This document shows, one piece after another, positions 48,751 to 60,432 of a stretch of 64,000 bases of DNA. The stretch spans positions 2,354,001 to 2,418,000 of the forward strand of contig JBBPUQ010000010.1 in the NCBI GenBank assembly GCA_038501195.1. The letters are read 5' to 3'. Each line of letters starts with the position of its first letter. The first letter of the stretch is position 1. The stretch is from Nemania diffusa. Its lineage: Eukaryota > Ascomycota > Sordariomycetes > Xylariales > Xylariaceae. The notes below the pieces were generated by a model. That model had not been told where the DNA came from. It was given only the letters and a program-made list of their open reading frames with translations, and did not search any database. The translations under genes were made by a program, and so were the position numbers.

Positions 48751-50505
48751 ATGCATATCCAGAAGAGTCTCCTCACGGCGGGGCTCCTGCCCTTTGTCTA
48801 CGGCCTGCCCAAGCCTCAGTGAGCAGGATCCTCAAAACTGCTATAATCAGAAGTAAGATCTAACAATTGGCCTAGGTTAACTTACGAGGAGAACACCGGA
48901 CCTGTCGGCGGCGTAGATGCCCCTTTTCCCACATTCACAGCCACCGCCGGCGACCTCCGTGGGTCCACGGACCTACAAGGCGGCATCGCCGCCCGCCCGC
49001 CGACATCCGGCGGCGACTCGGCCGTGGTGGCGGACCCGGAGCTCGTGAACGGCCAGGAGGCAGACGCCGACCTGGGCCTGTACCTGGACTTCAACAGCGC
49101 GACGGCCCCGAACGGGCCGCAGCCGATCCGCGGGGAGTTGGGCAGCACCGACCCGGGCCCGCGGACATTCGAGTACGAGAAGCTGAACCCGGACCTGTAC
49201 GCGCCACCGGGCACGGACACGGGCGACGTGCCCAACGCCATGTGGCCGCTGGGGCTCAGCCACAACCGCCCCGGCACGGGAAACCAGTCGGGATGGGCGC
49301 GGCAGCAGAACGAGGCGGTGTTGCCTGCGGCTACGGCGATGGCTGGTGTTGATATGCGATTGGCACCTCAGTATGTATTTCTGAGTCGAAAACTCGCCTT
49401 TAACGATGGTTTTCTAACTCTGGCATCTCTTATAGCGCATATCGAGAGCTGCATTGGCACACTTCAGCTGAGTGGTAAGTCTGGCTTTGTTTTCTTCCGG
49501 CCTGTAATATTAGGTCTACTCACTTCAAGTACTGACATTCGTGTCCTCTAGGGCGCTGATCTTGAAGGGGAGCGTGCGCGTAGCGGCAATAGATGAGGAC
49601 GGAGCATCTTTCGTAGACGATCTCACGGCTGGTGACGTGTGGTTCTTCCCCGCGGGTATCCCGCACAGTCTCCAGGGGCTCGACGAAGGGTGCGAGTTTC
49701 TGCTCGTCTTCGACAGCGGCGCTTTCTCCGAGGACTCGACATTCCTCGCCACCGAGATGTTACTGCGTTCGCCGAAGGAGGTGTGGGCCAAGGACTTGCA
49801 GACCGATGTTAGCTCATTTGACGACATCCCGCAGGATCAGAAATATGTAAGTCTCGACCCCTCGCGTCGTCTTCTAGTTATTATTAGGAACCGGTTAGGT
49901 TAACGATCCTCTAGATCTTCAACGGCACGCCCGCGCCAGCCAATATCAGCGAGCAGAACATCACGGGAACAGCAGGGTCTCTGTCCGGCCCCGACGGCTA
50001 CACGTTCCATTGGTCGCAGCAGGAGTTCCACAACACGACCGGCGGCAGCGTCAAGATCCTCGACCCCCTCACCTTCCCCATCGCCGCCATGTTCTCGGCC
50101 GCGCTCGTGGTCCTGGAGCCGGGCGCCATGCGCGAGGTGCACTGGCACACGACGTCGGACGAGTGGTCGTACTTCCTGCAAGGGTCGGCCCGCATCACCA
50201 TCTTCCAGGCCCCCGCGTCCTCGCGCACCTTCGACTTCACCGCCGGCGACGTGGGCTACATCCCGCAGGCCGCCGGGCACTACGTCGAGAACACGGGCAC
50301 GGACGACGTCATCTTCCTCGAGGTGCTGCAGGCCAAGAAGTTCGCCGACATCAGCGCCTCGCAGTGGCTCGCCCTCACGCCCCGCCAGGTCGTCAAGGAC
50401 ACGCTGAACTTGAGCGACGAGGTCCTCGATGCCCTGCCCAAGGATAAGACCCTCATCAAGCCTGGAAATGCGAATCTGACGGCAATCGCTGCCGGATCTT
50501 CTTGA
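48751..50505 (+). CDS. Secreted bicupin oxalate decarboxylase
   Basis: Five exons: 48,751-48,818, 48,876-49,370, 49,436-49,474, 49,552-49,846 and 49,915-50,505, encoding 495 residues. The start gives a signal peptide (MHIQKSLLTAGLLPFVYG). It converts oxalate to formate and CO2 with manganese, outside the cell. Cupin 1 holds RELHWHTSAEW (H194, H196, E200) and GIPH (H239). Cupin 2 holds REVHWHTTSDEW (H375, H377, E382) and AAGH (H421). The lid loop is SEDST (260-264), close to the SENST of Bacillus OxdC. The glutamate there favours decarboxylase over oxidase activity (established for the bacterial enzyme; inferred here). NNT/NIS-like glycosylation sites (NIS at 309, NIT at 314, NTT at 339) fit secretion. 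The third exon is only 39 nt and encodes the whole cupin-1 metal motif. GC3 is very high. Confidence 0.94.
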
Positions 50506-53500
50506 TGTCTCCGAGTGCCTGCGGTTATGGGAAAGAGAGGGATTTGTATAAGGGAAACAATGCCAAGCTCCGGAATCCGCAGGATAGGGGATGGGTTGGT
50601 GCTACTTCTTTTTGCGCTTTGCATCTGGTCATAATTTCCTTGGCTGGAAGCGATTTTGAATCAGAGAATTGTAGATATATGAGTGCCTATATTTTTCTAC
50701 TTAAATTACCATTGTGAATCAGTGTTCTCTGCAACGTGTTTCAAGAGGTTAATTGAACTAAGGTGAAAACTCTATCAGCAATACCTAACTAAAGATGCCA
50801 CGACACTGCCGGTAATAGCCCTCTGCGTGATCGAACCACTCGCACAGACACCGATGAAACAGCACAAATCTGGCCAAGAGATCCAGTTTCCGGAAATAAC
50901 ATGTCAACATTATACGTACAGACTAAACATCTTGGCCCTTTGACACTAAATCCGCTAAAACGTCAAAGAGAGTTATTATGGACTATATAATAGAGTGATA
51001 CTTGTTTCGATGTCTTCTTTAATTCTGAGTTAAAATGCTGGTTTCATTTGTTGTAATACAAGATCTATATTTTAGGTTTTGGGTTAGTGACTACTAATTC
51101 CCGGGGAAGCCTGTACTAACTGCTGTCTAGTTCTGAGGACTTGTTGAGCACTTTATGGCACTTTATGGCACTTTGATTTTGTCAATACACTAAGTTGCTG
51201 GAAATTAGCTATAGATATCGTGGAGATCGTAACGATGGAGAGCTGGTAGTGTTTTGTGTTTCTCCTATCCAGTCAACTTTGTTCCTCTTCTGTTACTAAT
51301 TTTGCCTCCTCCCTCCAGCCCCCTTTTTTTAGGCCAGGGGCTGGCCTGTTTTATGGTTACCTTTACTAGCTCCGAGTTCTACTTACGGTCACTGCATTCT
51401 TAAACAGTTTAACGAAAAATGACACGCAATAGTGTATTATGAAAATATTAACCTGTACGAAGACGTAAAAGGATAGTCAAGACATTGGGATCCTACTGTG
51501 TAGTGTTGGTTGAGGAGTTGCCAATCCTCAATACGAGCAACCATTACGCAGAGGCCAATCGGCTTTGGCACATGAAGAGGGAGAGCCTTGCCAAGTACGA
51601 TATGCATACCTATGTACCTATCTATGTGCAAGTCAGGTGTGTCCTGTTCTGGGGTAGGTATACCTATTGTACCTCGACCTTTGGTTCTCCTAACGGCAAG
51701 AGCCGCTAGCCTTGATTTTCAACCAGATTTTGGCGTACCGCGGCTCTCAAGCAAAATTCCCACGCCATACGTGCATATTTGGAAATATGTCCACCGAGGG
51801 ATTTTCCCTGCCCACGTTTTGCCATTCTAAGGTCCACAATCTAGGCCTTCCTATCAGGCCAGCATCTCTACCCCTGATCCCTAGATAGGTACACCGCATT
51901 ATACTGCCACCCATACAAACCATGTTCTCGCAAAATCCGGTTTTGGGGTGGGTGTATATGGACGGGCGTGTGCATAGCTGTGCCTGACCCAGCATACACT
52001 TGTGGTCAGCACGATACTGCTTAGATATATATATGCCATTACCTAGTACGGGAATGTTTGTAGGATAAATAATAGAGCTCTCTATAAAGCCCTACAAACT
52101 AGCTTCACTTCCATACGTTTCAGGCTGAGAAGATAGCGCTGCTTAGAACAGTTACCTGTAAGCGTGCTCGGCGACATCGCTATCCTTATGAATGTCTTCA
52201 ACGCTGCGCTGCAACATGATGTGTCGACTAAATTAATCTCACATGGCAAATGGAGTAGGCCATTGCTTTGCCATGTACTATTATTGGCTTGCGGGTTGCA
52301 GCCGAGCCCACCTAGGATCTTCGACTGGGTTCCTGGGATTGTCGGGTCCTATCAGGGGTCTCGTATGTCCAGCCTGCAGCTGAAGTTGGAGTTGCATAGC
52401 TTCGATGTTGTAAGTGGCGTGGTGTTCCTTCAACTAAGACAAGGGTAGCTGTGATAAGGTGTGCTCACCCTAAATTAATTACTGTACACTGCCTACATAC
52501 GCAAAAATGTGATAGTGGCCGAATATGATAGATAGCCGTTTCATTACATCAACGATGACCGTACTCCAACTCCCGAGATCCCACGGAAAAAGATCCAACA
52601 TGTCCGAGCCTGAGGGTCAGCGGGGTTCACTTTCACTCCACGGTCATCTCGACATCCATGAAGCTAGAGGTCCTTAATGGACTACCTAGCATAGATGATA
52701 TCATGTAGTACCCAGGGTATATATGCCGGTTATATAGGCACTAGACAAGGTACTGTATGTATATGAGTAGGGTTGGTGTTTCTACAGGCTGGCCGCTAGC
52801 AAGGCTAGCAAGCTCAATTTCATAGCTAGAAGAAAATTAACGCTACAGATAGGCATGATTAACACTCCTTCGTCACACTCTTGGCCATCACTAATTGTCT
52901 ATATATTAGCTTGAGTCACTATGCCGAGGTGTCTCGCTCTCCGTGTAGCCAATTGTGAGTCAATTGCCTCGAAGAGTGTGTGTAGCATCGTCGGAAAAAT
53001 AACGGCGGGCCGTCCGGACCAAAAGGAGCACAGATGGAACACAGAACTGCGGCTTGGCATGCGGGATACGCACTCAGCTTGGTATCCGTGATAGTAGCTC
53101 GTAGGGAGAGCGTAGTGTAGATCGCTTTGGCACCGAGCGATCCGATGGGGGTAGGGGTGATGGTGTGATAGAAGCGCTCAGCATCAACCCTGATGTCCAG
53201 TGTACGCATATGGATGCGTACAGAGGTGGGATACCTACTTAGCTTCGATCCTCCACAGTCTCACTTGCTCCGGGCTAGGGAGAGAGATTATACGGTTAAG
53301 AAGGGAAGGACTTGAGGATTCCCTAATGTGCTCTACACTATGCAGCAAGTCGAATTGGTGACCATTGGAGTAGGTAGGTAGGTAAGGATGTTTGCGGGGT
53401 GTAGGACTATCAGAACAGCCTTGTTAGGTACAGCCGAGGCAGCCATGAATCATGATGTCTGTATTGAGTACCTAGGTAAGCAGGGTTCTTTAGCGTGGCG

Positions 53501-56500
53501 TCGATATTTTCGGAAAGGGGAATAATTGAAAAACATTGGGAATCTATTGGCTACGGACATGATGAGGAATGTTGGTAGAAAAAACTGGATTCGGCTAGAT
53601 GGGAGAAAGTCAACGACAAATACGGGACTACGGAGACTCACAACATGCTAATGCCAATATCTGAGAACTTTGGATACGGGCTTTGCTTGAAGTAAGATAA
53701 TATTACCGTTATCCATACCCCTGGTAGGACGTTGCCCTGTGTGTATGACAGGCAACCAATCTGGGGTATGTGCAGCAGAAACAAGAATAAACCCGCACGG
53801 TTTGGGTGCGCCACTGCTTATAATCTGAGCTTGGCAGTTAAAGGTTGTTAGTCAATATTTACGTGCCTGAAGGGATAGCTCGGCCCTACTGCCTACATAC
53901 ACATAATGTAGTAGCTATGCGTATTACATGGTGCAGGTCAAGGACTCTCCGACTGACACTGCGGTTGCGCGTCAGCAAAGCATGTAAGTAATAGATAGGT
54001 TACTGTACATGCATGGAAGAATGGCAGCTGGGAGATAACCTCAAATCGGGATTTGAACAGCTGTGGGGTATGTATAGATATACTACGTAGGTAGGAGATG
54101 GGAGTGAGTGAATGACAGGAGAGAGGTGTGGGAAAGGCTCGCAGGGGAGCGAATAAACCCGACAACGTGGTTCCGGGATCGTGAGAGCTATGCCATTGGC
54201 TGCCCGAACAAGGAGAAGGCTTGGTTGGGTCTTTTGTGTCTGCGTATTCTGTAAGCACGCATACTGTAGGTATGCATGTATGTATGTATATATATATGTA
54301 TGTAATGTAGGTATCGGAATCATACCATACATAAGTTGTCTAATGTATATTATCCTGTTCGCTAGGTAGTGTATATGACTACTTGTATTGTATGTTGTGT
54401 TAGGTCGGGGGCCCGGTCCGGGTGCACTTAGATGGCCCGTTGGGTCCCATCCCACCATCAGTCACATTGAACTAGCGTTCGTAGGGAAGCGAAGTGAGGT
54501 GAACAGCGTACGTACGCGCGTATAGATACTTCCACTTACCTATCTCCTTGCCTACCTACCTATCTATCTACTACTTATCTACCTCTCGTCTTATGATGGG
54601 TAAGACAGAGAGGAGCATGCGGTTGTGCTCTAGTGGTGTGGGTGTGGACGCGGACCGGTAGCGGGCCGAGCCCCGTTCTAGTATACTGTAGGTAAGCTTC
54701 TAATGTGATTGCTGCAATTGGCTCCTTACCACTGAAGTAGGTAATTAGATGGTGTAAACCAGGCCATCTATATAACCTAGGTACCTAGCTATAATAAGCA
54801 ACGCGGGTTCCCCCCTGGTTTGTGAGACCACACCGCCGACTCGGTACCTCGATTGTCTAGGTATTAAGTAAGTAGACTACATGTAGTTTCTCTAGTCGTT
54901 CACGTCAGCTGCTCATTCACCTAGGTAAGCGGGATGCTTTGCGTTATGTAGGTATGCTGAACCCTTGTAAGCGTCTGCTGCATATGGCATAGGGAGCCGT
55001 TTTCCTCCTGTGGGGGGAAGGGCGAGGGGGAGGGGGTGATATATTTTCTTTTTGTTTTCGTACGCAAAGTCCACAGTAGTCTAGATAAGTATGTGCTGTT
55101 TGAGAGGAGATGCTTCTAAATCTGGAATAGCTTACATGGTACCTGCGTGTATCTAGTTGCGCTTAGTACGTAGGATACTTAGCGATACATACTTGATAAA
55201 ACAACCAACTAAAAGACTCATTGCACCGCAGATTGACCCCTTTCGCTAGGAACAAGACGAAGCTAATACGTATACATATCCCGACACTCTCAGCTATAGG
55301 CTCGCTGTTCAGAAATGGATCTTCCAGCATCATCGAAGTGCATCGGGTCCATCCCAACCCTGGTCGGGCATTGTCACGCGAACACTGGACTGCCTACCAA
55401 AAATACGACGCCCGCGAAGGCATAGACAAGGATACCTACGCCTGTGATTGGAGACGTCATGAGAACGAGAATGATGTGAGCGATGCGGAGAGGAGAATTG
55501 GGACGCGCCCACTATCTTCTGGATAGCTAGGCGGGAGAAATCAGCCCCAAAGAGACTTCTGCCGTTCCACCGAGCACTAGACTAGGTACTCTATCCGCGG
55601 GTGATAGTGCGCTGCATATAGGATAGACAGTAGGGACCATGATAGGGGCAGCATACGTAACGCTGCCTCAACACCATCCCGCGCGACACAGCGAACCTAT
55701 CTACGCAGTATAGAGGTAGCGTAGTAGCCTAACATCCCAGTCGGTCAAACTAGTCCGAGCTCATTCTTCTGCTTTTTCATCCGCGGGCCTATTCCAGCCA
55801 GACTGGATCACTAGCATGATCATCAGCCCACAGAGTAGAATTAGTCTTACCGTTGATGGCTTGTGAACTCAACGGCCGTTGGCATGTCGTACTGAAGCAA
55901 CCTCACGACAACCTGGACTACTGCCAAGGTACAAATGGCCCTTGTCGGTCTATTAAGGGTATGTATCCAGGTACAGAATACACAGGACACGCTAGAATGC
56001 ATCTTTATGTGCCCCGCAGATCTTCTTGGCACATAATCGAATGTTACCCCAATTTCTGGGGTTCGCTTGTCGCTGTTATTACTTGTCCATAGTTGCCGGA
56101 GTGCCGGGTCAGCGTCAACACTCGACGTTGACACAAGATGCACTGATTGATCCCTTGTTGCAACCTCGAGGCAAGAGGGGACGAGCTACGGTCTTAGAAA
56201 TTTAGTACTTTGAATCTATCACATGCTATGAAACAAGTTGGATTCTCATCGCTCTTCGTTGTCTAGCGTGTAGTTATCACCATTCTAGAGAGGAGGCTTG
56301 GTGGCGGCGTCGAGTTACTTCCTGTGACAATTGAACTGCAAGGGTGGAATCATATGCAGCGTGAGCCGCTAACAGTCTTTCATTGGAGATCATGCAGATG
56401 CAAAGACCTGGTATCTATGCTGTCCCAGGCGCCGTATATCGAAATCAGAGATCGTACAGTCGGTATCTTAATAGCTCACATCAGTTCCGCTATCCTCCTT

Positions 56501-57048
56501 ATCGTGAGTGCAAAAATAGCAGCACACGTTCCATCAGTTAAATATCACTCCCAACAAATTCCCGTTCCGGTCAAGTAAGATTCCAGCCTACTTCGTGCCC
56601 CGTACACATCCAAAGCAATCTAAATCGTGAACTGACATAGTAACACAACTGGGACAGCCGTGACTTTTCATTTCATCTAGCAGAAGGAACCTGCCTTCTC
56701 GGTAAAGGAACAAAAGAAAAAGGGCATTTTTTCGTCATTTCCCGATCTATAGTTATGGAACCCTTGAACACCTGTTTCATGCTTGTTGCCTGCACTGCTG
56801 AGGCGAGATGGGAAAATTCGTGAACGCTTCGTAATGAACAATGAAAATAAATCAAACTGATGATGCCATGTTCCCTCTACGCCGTCCGATACCGGTCCAC
56901 TGGGGGTATTCGCTAATGTCTCAAATCGGCCGAGAAACTCGTAAAATGGGATTTGAGTGGCCACACGGTACATCGCAAGAAAAACGCCGGTACGCGTCGA
57001 AGGCTATTCAACCCAAGAGATGTCTTATTGTACAGAATTGGATGCTGG
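50506..57048. other. Long gene-poor region of about 6.5 kb
   Basis: No gene is supported on either strand; frames reach at most about 150 codons and lack family marks. A TATG/TA microsatellite lies at about 54,270-54,305, a CTAC/CTAT-rich run at 54,535-54,585, and three ACTTTATGGC-type copies near 51,155. TAGGTA-type words are frequent. Confidence 0.5.
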
Positions 57049-60000
57049 CTAGGGTAAAATTTCCCCATAGCCGCTGTCGAAGCTAGTTTTTTCAAAACTC
57101 GATTTGGTGATCGGTGTCGACCGACCGAAGACATTTTTGCTGATATGTTTTAGTTTCCCGACGGATGAATCAACCGTGTCCGGGTTTTCTAAGTAGACTG
57201 GCCTCGCGGGCTCAACGCTTATTTTGCAAAGTAAAGTCGAGAACAGGAACTGATCTCCATTGGAGTCCCACAATGGCAAAGTGCGGTAGCCATTCTTTAG
57301 GTTGCTTAGTTTGACTGTGTAGGTCGCCAAGGTAGTGTTGCGGCCGCTAGCTGTCTCTCCGTCCGAGGAGAGCTTGACACTGAATCTGACAAAGACTAAT
57401 TCAGGATACTTTGTTGTTATCTGATTGGAAGCCAAGTCATTGAATTCGGGATCGAAGCCGTTTTCTTTAACAACGCATGTTCTGACCTTAATAGGCGTGT
57501 CAGGTTGGGCCGGCGCACCGCCTATGCTCTCATGTTTGTCCCGCTTGTCGTTAGCGTGGAAGAATTCCATCTCGACATATGGATCTAGTGTACGATGTGA
57601 AGGTAGGCTAGCAGGTCGCATAAGCCGCTGCGCTGAGAGTATATCAATTACGAATGTCATGGTTTGATGCTCCGACTTCCCGTAAGCTTCATCGGGCAGG
57701 CGACCGGGTAATATTCGAATTGTTCGCATTGATTCAGGCTTCAAAACATAACCTGATTGATCTTGGCCGCCAGCGAACATGGCTTGGTTCAGCTGCATAC
57801 CAAGGTCAAAGGTTTGCCAGTTGAGCGCGGCCATCTGTACGCCTTTTCGCCAATACATGAGTGGGTTGAAGTTATCTGATGTAAGTCGTGAATACTGAGG
57901 ATAAACTCGCATCATGTAACGCATATTGTGACGAGTCAATAATTTTTTGGAGTCTGGTGCCTTCGAATGCTTCTTGAATGTCCCTTCCATGAAGGATAAG
58001 ATGTGGTTGGGCTTCCTGCATTCCGCGGATTCAAAGCCGTGGAATTTCACACCACTGCAGTATACTCCGAGGTCGCCCAACGACTTAACAATCTTGCTCG
58101 TTTTCCGCTTATTATTCACATCTTCTTCGGTCTCGCATTCGCTTGTACTGCTGCTGATAGCACCATGAACCTCACCCTCCGTTATAGTGTTTACTCTCTT
58201 CGCAATCGCTCGACGGGATTGCTGGCTAGGACCTAATAGTGGACTGGAAGTAAGGTGTTGAGGGGGGATATTTCCATTGTCCATCGTCACAGGTTTCGAG
58301 AATGGCGATGTGAGACTATTTCCTCGCCGTCTACCATTCGATTCACCCCCATTGCGTGCCTGGTGGCTGGGATGTGTACCTTTCACTTTAATCAAAATAC
58401 GATCCTTGAGCTCCGAAGGAGATGGAAGCTTATCGGCGGATGGATCTAAAGACTCAGTAACAAGGCGAGGGCCAAAAATGTCCTTCATTGTTTGAGCCAT
58501 GATTTCTTGCTGTGTCGCGTTGCAATGCACTTCAAGAGATATCCAAAGAGGAAACCGGGTGGCGACAAAGGCATACTTGTTGACAGTAGTGATGACCTCG
58601 CGAAATGAGATGGCGTTTGTAAGAGCACGCCCATGCTTGACGGTTGGTTGTCCATCGGAGCCATCCCAGCAGTCAATCTCGACGCTGCGGCAACCCCTTA
58701 GAAGTGTCATGATGTAGCCTTCCACAGAAGACACATCGGCTACTTGCCGACCGATAAGGTACGTGTTATGCGAACTGGAAATAAAATACTCGTTGACCGG
58801 GCGGTTGAGTACATAGTCGGCGGGCTCGCGGATAAGATGGTCGTTATCTTTGGATACAAGGTAAGTAGCGAGACCTTCCTCCGTCATGGTGTTCATATGG
58901 GTAATAGACCGTAAAGCCGACGGGTCCTTCGTCTTGCCTCGCTGGGCATACCGAATGAATTTTGCTTCCCATACATCGAGATTGCTGTCGACATCTTCGC
59001 ATTGAGTGTTGCGAAGGAATGAACGAAAGTCAGACCATGTGATGCCTTTCTCAGGATCCGTCGCAGTTTTATTATAAATTTCCTTCACATCTTTTCTTCG
59101 TTTCATCTCGCGGACAAACACTTGGAACTCGGTAAAGTCTAGCCGGTTTGTTTTAGACTTGTCAGCAATGGCAAACTTGGCCCTTAGATCTTTCTGTGCC
59201 ATGTGTATGTGTAAATTCCGACAGATTCGTTCAACACCGGAGAAATCAATCTTCTCCTCTTCCGTTGAATGTGGTTTGTGACCGAACTGTTTCATCATCT
59301 CCCCATTCCAGAAGCTCCGAACGGCATTGTCATTGAATGCCATCAATGATGCCATGTGAAGCTCCCGGTGCTTCGAGATTGAATCTAGAGTTGTCACCCA
59401 TTGCGTGAAGGTTTCTTCGTCTTCGGCGACAAGATGCATCTGCTTACTCCGAGAAGTATCTGGCAATGCGTAGAAGATGGTGAAAAAGCGTGCTTCGTCC
59501 GAATCGGGAACACCATAGTCAATGCGATATTGCCGGATATCAGAGCCTATCCTGACATCTTTGATATCATCGATATAGATACATTTCGTAGACCGCCCCT
59601 TCTCCCACGAGATCTTACCAGCGTTCGTCTCAAGAGTAAACAGCATGAGTTTATGTTTCCTCTTCTTGGAGATCTTCGACAACATCGTTCCTTTGATCAG
59701 TGCACGAGGCACGACTGGGCCGTCGTGGGTATCACCATCAGAGTAAAGCCCTGTAATGGAAGGTGCATTGCTGCAGCAGGATAGTTCTAGTGATGTAGTA
59801 TCGGTACCGAAGGCGAGCTCGCTGAGCTCATCGTGCATCTCTTCGTCAGAGTCGGTGAGCATGACAGCATCAGCCGGAGTTGTTGTGGTGCTGTCGCTTC
59901 TTCGTCTGAGAATACCCGGGCCGAGGCTAACATCTCGACTATTGGGTGTGGCCGACGACTGTCGGCGTGTCCTCGTAGCAAACTTATTCGACAACCTCCT

Positions 60001-60432
60001 TATTAAGCCCTTCCCAGTCGAACTTGTGCTTAGGACTTCAGGCAGCATGGTGCTATTACCTCCATTGAGGACGGCGGTGCCAATAGAAATGTTGCTGGGC
60101 TTGTGGCTAAGAAGGGGATCGCCTAGGTGAAGAGGTGGAGGAGGAGGAAATATCTCAACATCGCGGTAACGGAAGGAGTCCGGGGAAGGCTGGACAGAGC
60201 TGCTTGTGGTTAAGGCAAAACTCTCTGGGGACATCAAGGGGGAGGCGTGAGAACTTGAGGCTACAGTGGATGCACTTATAGCTGAGGCAGGTAGTGTACT
60301 AGTTTGTATGGCAGGCTGATGGGTAGTTTGTACTTGACTGGGACGCGTCCTTCCCAACGTCCCCTGGCCAGCCATGACGGGTGTGCCTGGCGAGGGCCGG
60401 GTGTCTGGGCTGGGGAGTGCAGAATTCCGCAT
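57049..60432 (-). CDS. Phosphoinositide-specific phospholipase C (delta-like)
   Basis: A single exon of 1,127 residues starts at an ATG in ACCATGCGG. The Ser/Pro-rich N-terminus (1-235) is disordered. A PH domain is at about 240-355 (IKGTMLSKISKKRKHKLMLF, QWVTTLDSI), then an EF-hand region (about 395-500). Catalytic X box is at 540-690: SSSHNTYLIG with H555, SVEIDCWDG, and VKHGRALT with H600, the two histidines of the acid-base mechanism. A Ser-rich X-Y linker (about 695-780) follows. The Y box is at 785-905 (LGVYCSGVKFHGFES, YPQYSRLTSDNFNPLMYWRKG, split by one residue from the usual P-x-x-x-R-x-D/S-S-x-N-x-x-P-x-x-x-W). A C2 domain is at 920-1075. The enzyme cleaves PIP2 to IP3 and diacylglycerol at the plasma membrane. 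It is not split by introns. Confidence 0.95.
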   Translation of the reverse strand: MRNSALPSPDTRPSPGTPVMAGQGTLGRTRPSQVQTTHQPAIQTSTLPASAISASTVASSSHASPLMSPESFALTTSSSVQPSPDSFRYRDVEIFPPPPPLHLGDPLLSHKPSNISIGTAVLNGGNSTMLPEVLSTSSTGKGLIRRLSNKFATRTRRQSSATPNSRDVSLGPGILRRRSDSTTTTPADAVMLTDSDEEMHDELSELAFGTDTTSLELSCCSNAPSITGLYSDGDTHDGPVVPRALIKGTMLSKISKKRKHKLMLFTLETNAGKISWEKGRSTKCIYIDDIKDVRIGSDIRQYRIDYGVPDSDEARFFTIFYALPDTSRSKQMHLVAEDEETFTQWVTTLDSISKHRELHMASLMAFNDNAVRSFWNGEMMKQFGHKPHSTEEEKIDFSGVERICRNLHIHMAQKDLRAKFAIADKSKTNRLDFTEFQVFVREMKRRKDVKEIYNKTATDPEKGITWSDFRSFLRNTQCEDVDSNLDVWEAKFIRYAQRGKTKDPSALRSITHMNTMTEEGLATYLVSKDNDHLIREPADYVLNRPVNEYFISSSHNTYLIGRQVADVSSVEGYIMTLLRGCRSVEIDCWDGSDGQPTVKHGRALTNAISFREVITTVNKYAFVATRFPLWISLEVHCNATQQEIMAQTMKDIFGPRLVTESLDPSADKLPSPSELKDRILIKVKGTHPSHQARNGGESNGRRRGNSLTSPFSKPVTMDNGNIPPQHLTSSPLLGPSQQSRRAIAKRVNTITEGEVHGAISSSTSECETEEDVNNKRKTSKIVKSLGDLGVYCSGVKFHGFESAECRKPNHILSFMEGTFKKHSKAPDSKKLLTRHNMRYMMRVYPQYSRLTSDNFNPLMYWRKGVQMAALNWQTFDLGMQLNQAMFAGGQDQSGYVLKPESMRTIRILPGRLPDEAYGKSEHQTMTFVIDILSAQRLMRPASLPSHRTLDPYVEMEFFHANDKRDKHESIGGAPAQPDTPIKVRTCVVKENGFDPEFNDLASNQITTKYPELVFVRFSVKLSSDGETASGRNTTLATYTVKLSNLKNGYRTLPLWDSNGDQFLFSTLLCKISVEPARPVYLENPDTVDSSVGKLKHISKNVFGRSTPITKSSFEKTSFDSGYGEILP

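Noticed and set aside
53938..54458. Overlapping 106- and 152-codon minus frames
   Set aside because: They pass through a TATG microsatellite and low-complexity Tyr/Ile/His runs; no family features.
55221..55526. 101-codon + strand frame
   Set aside because: No family marks, no neighbouring exons in frame, and competing frames on the other strand.
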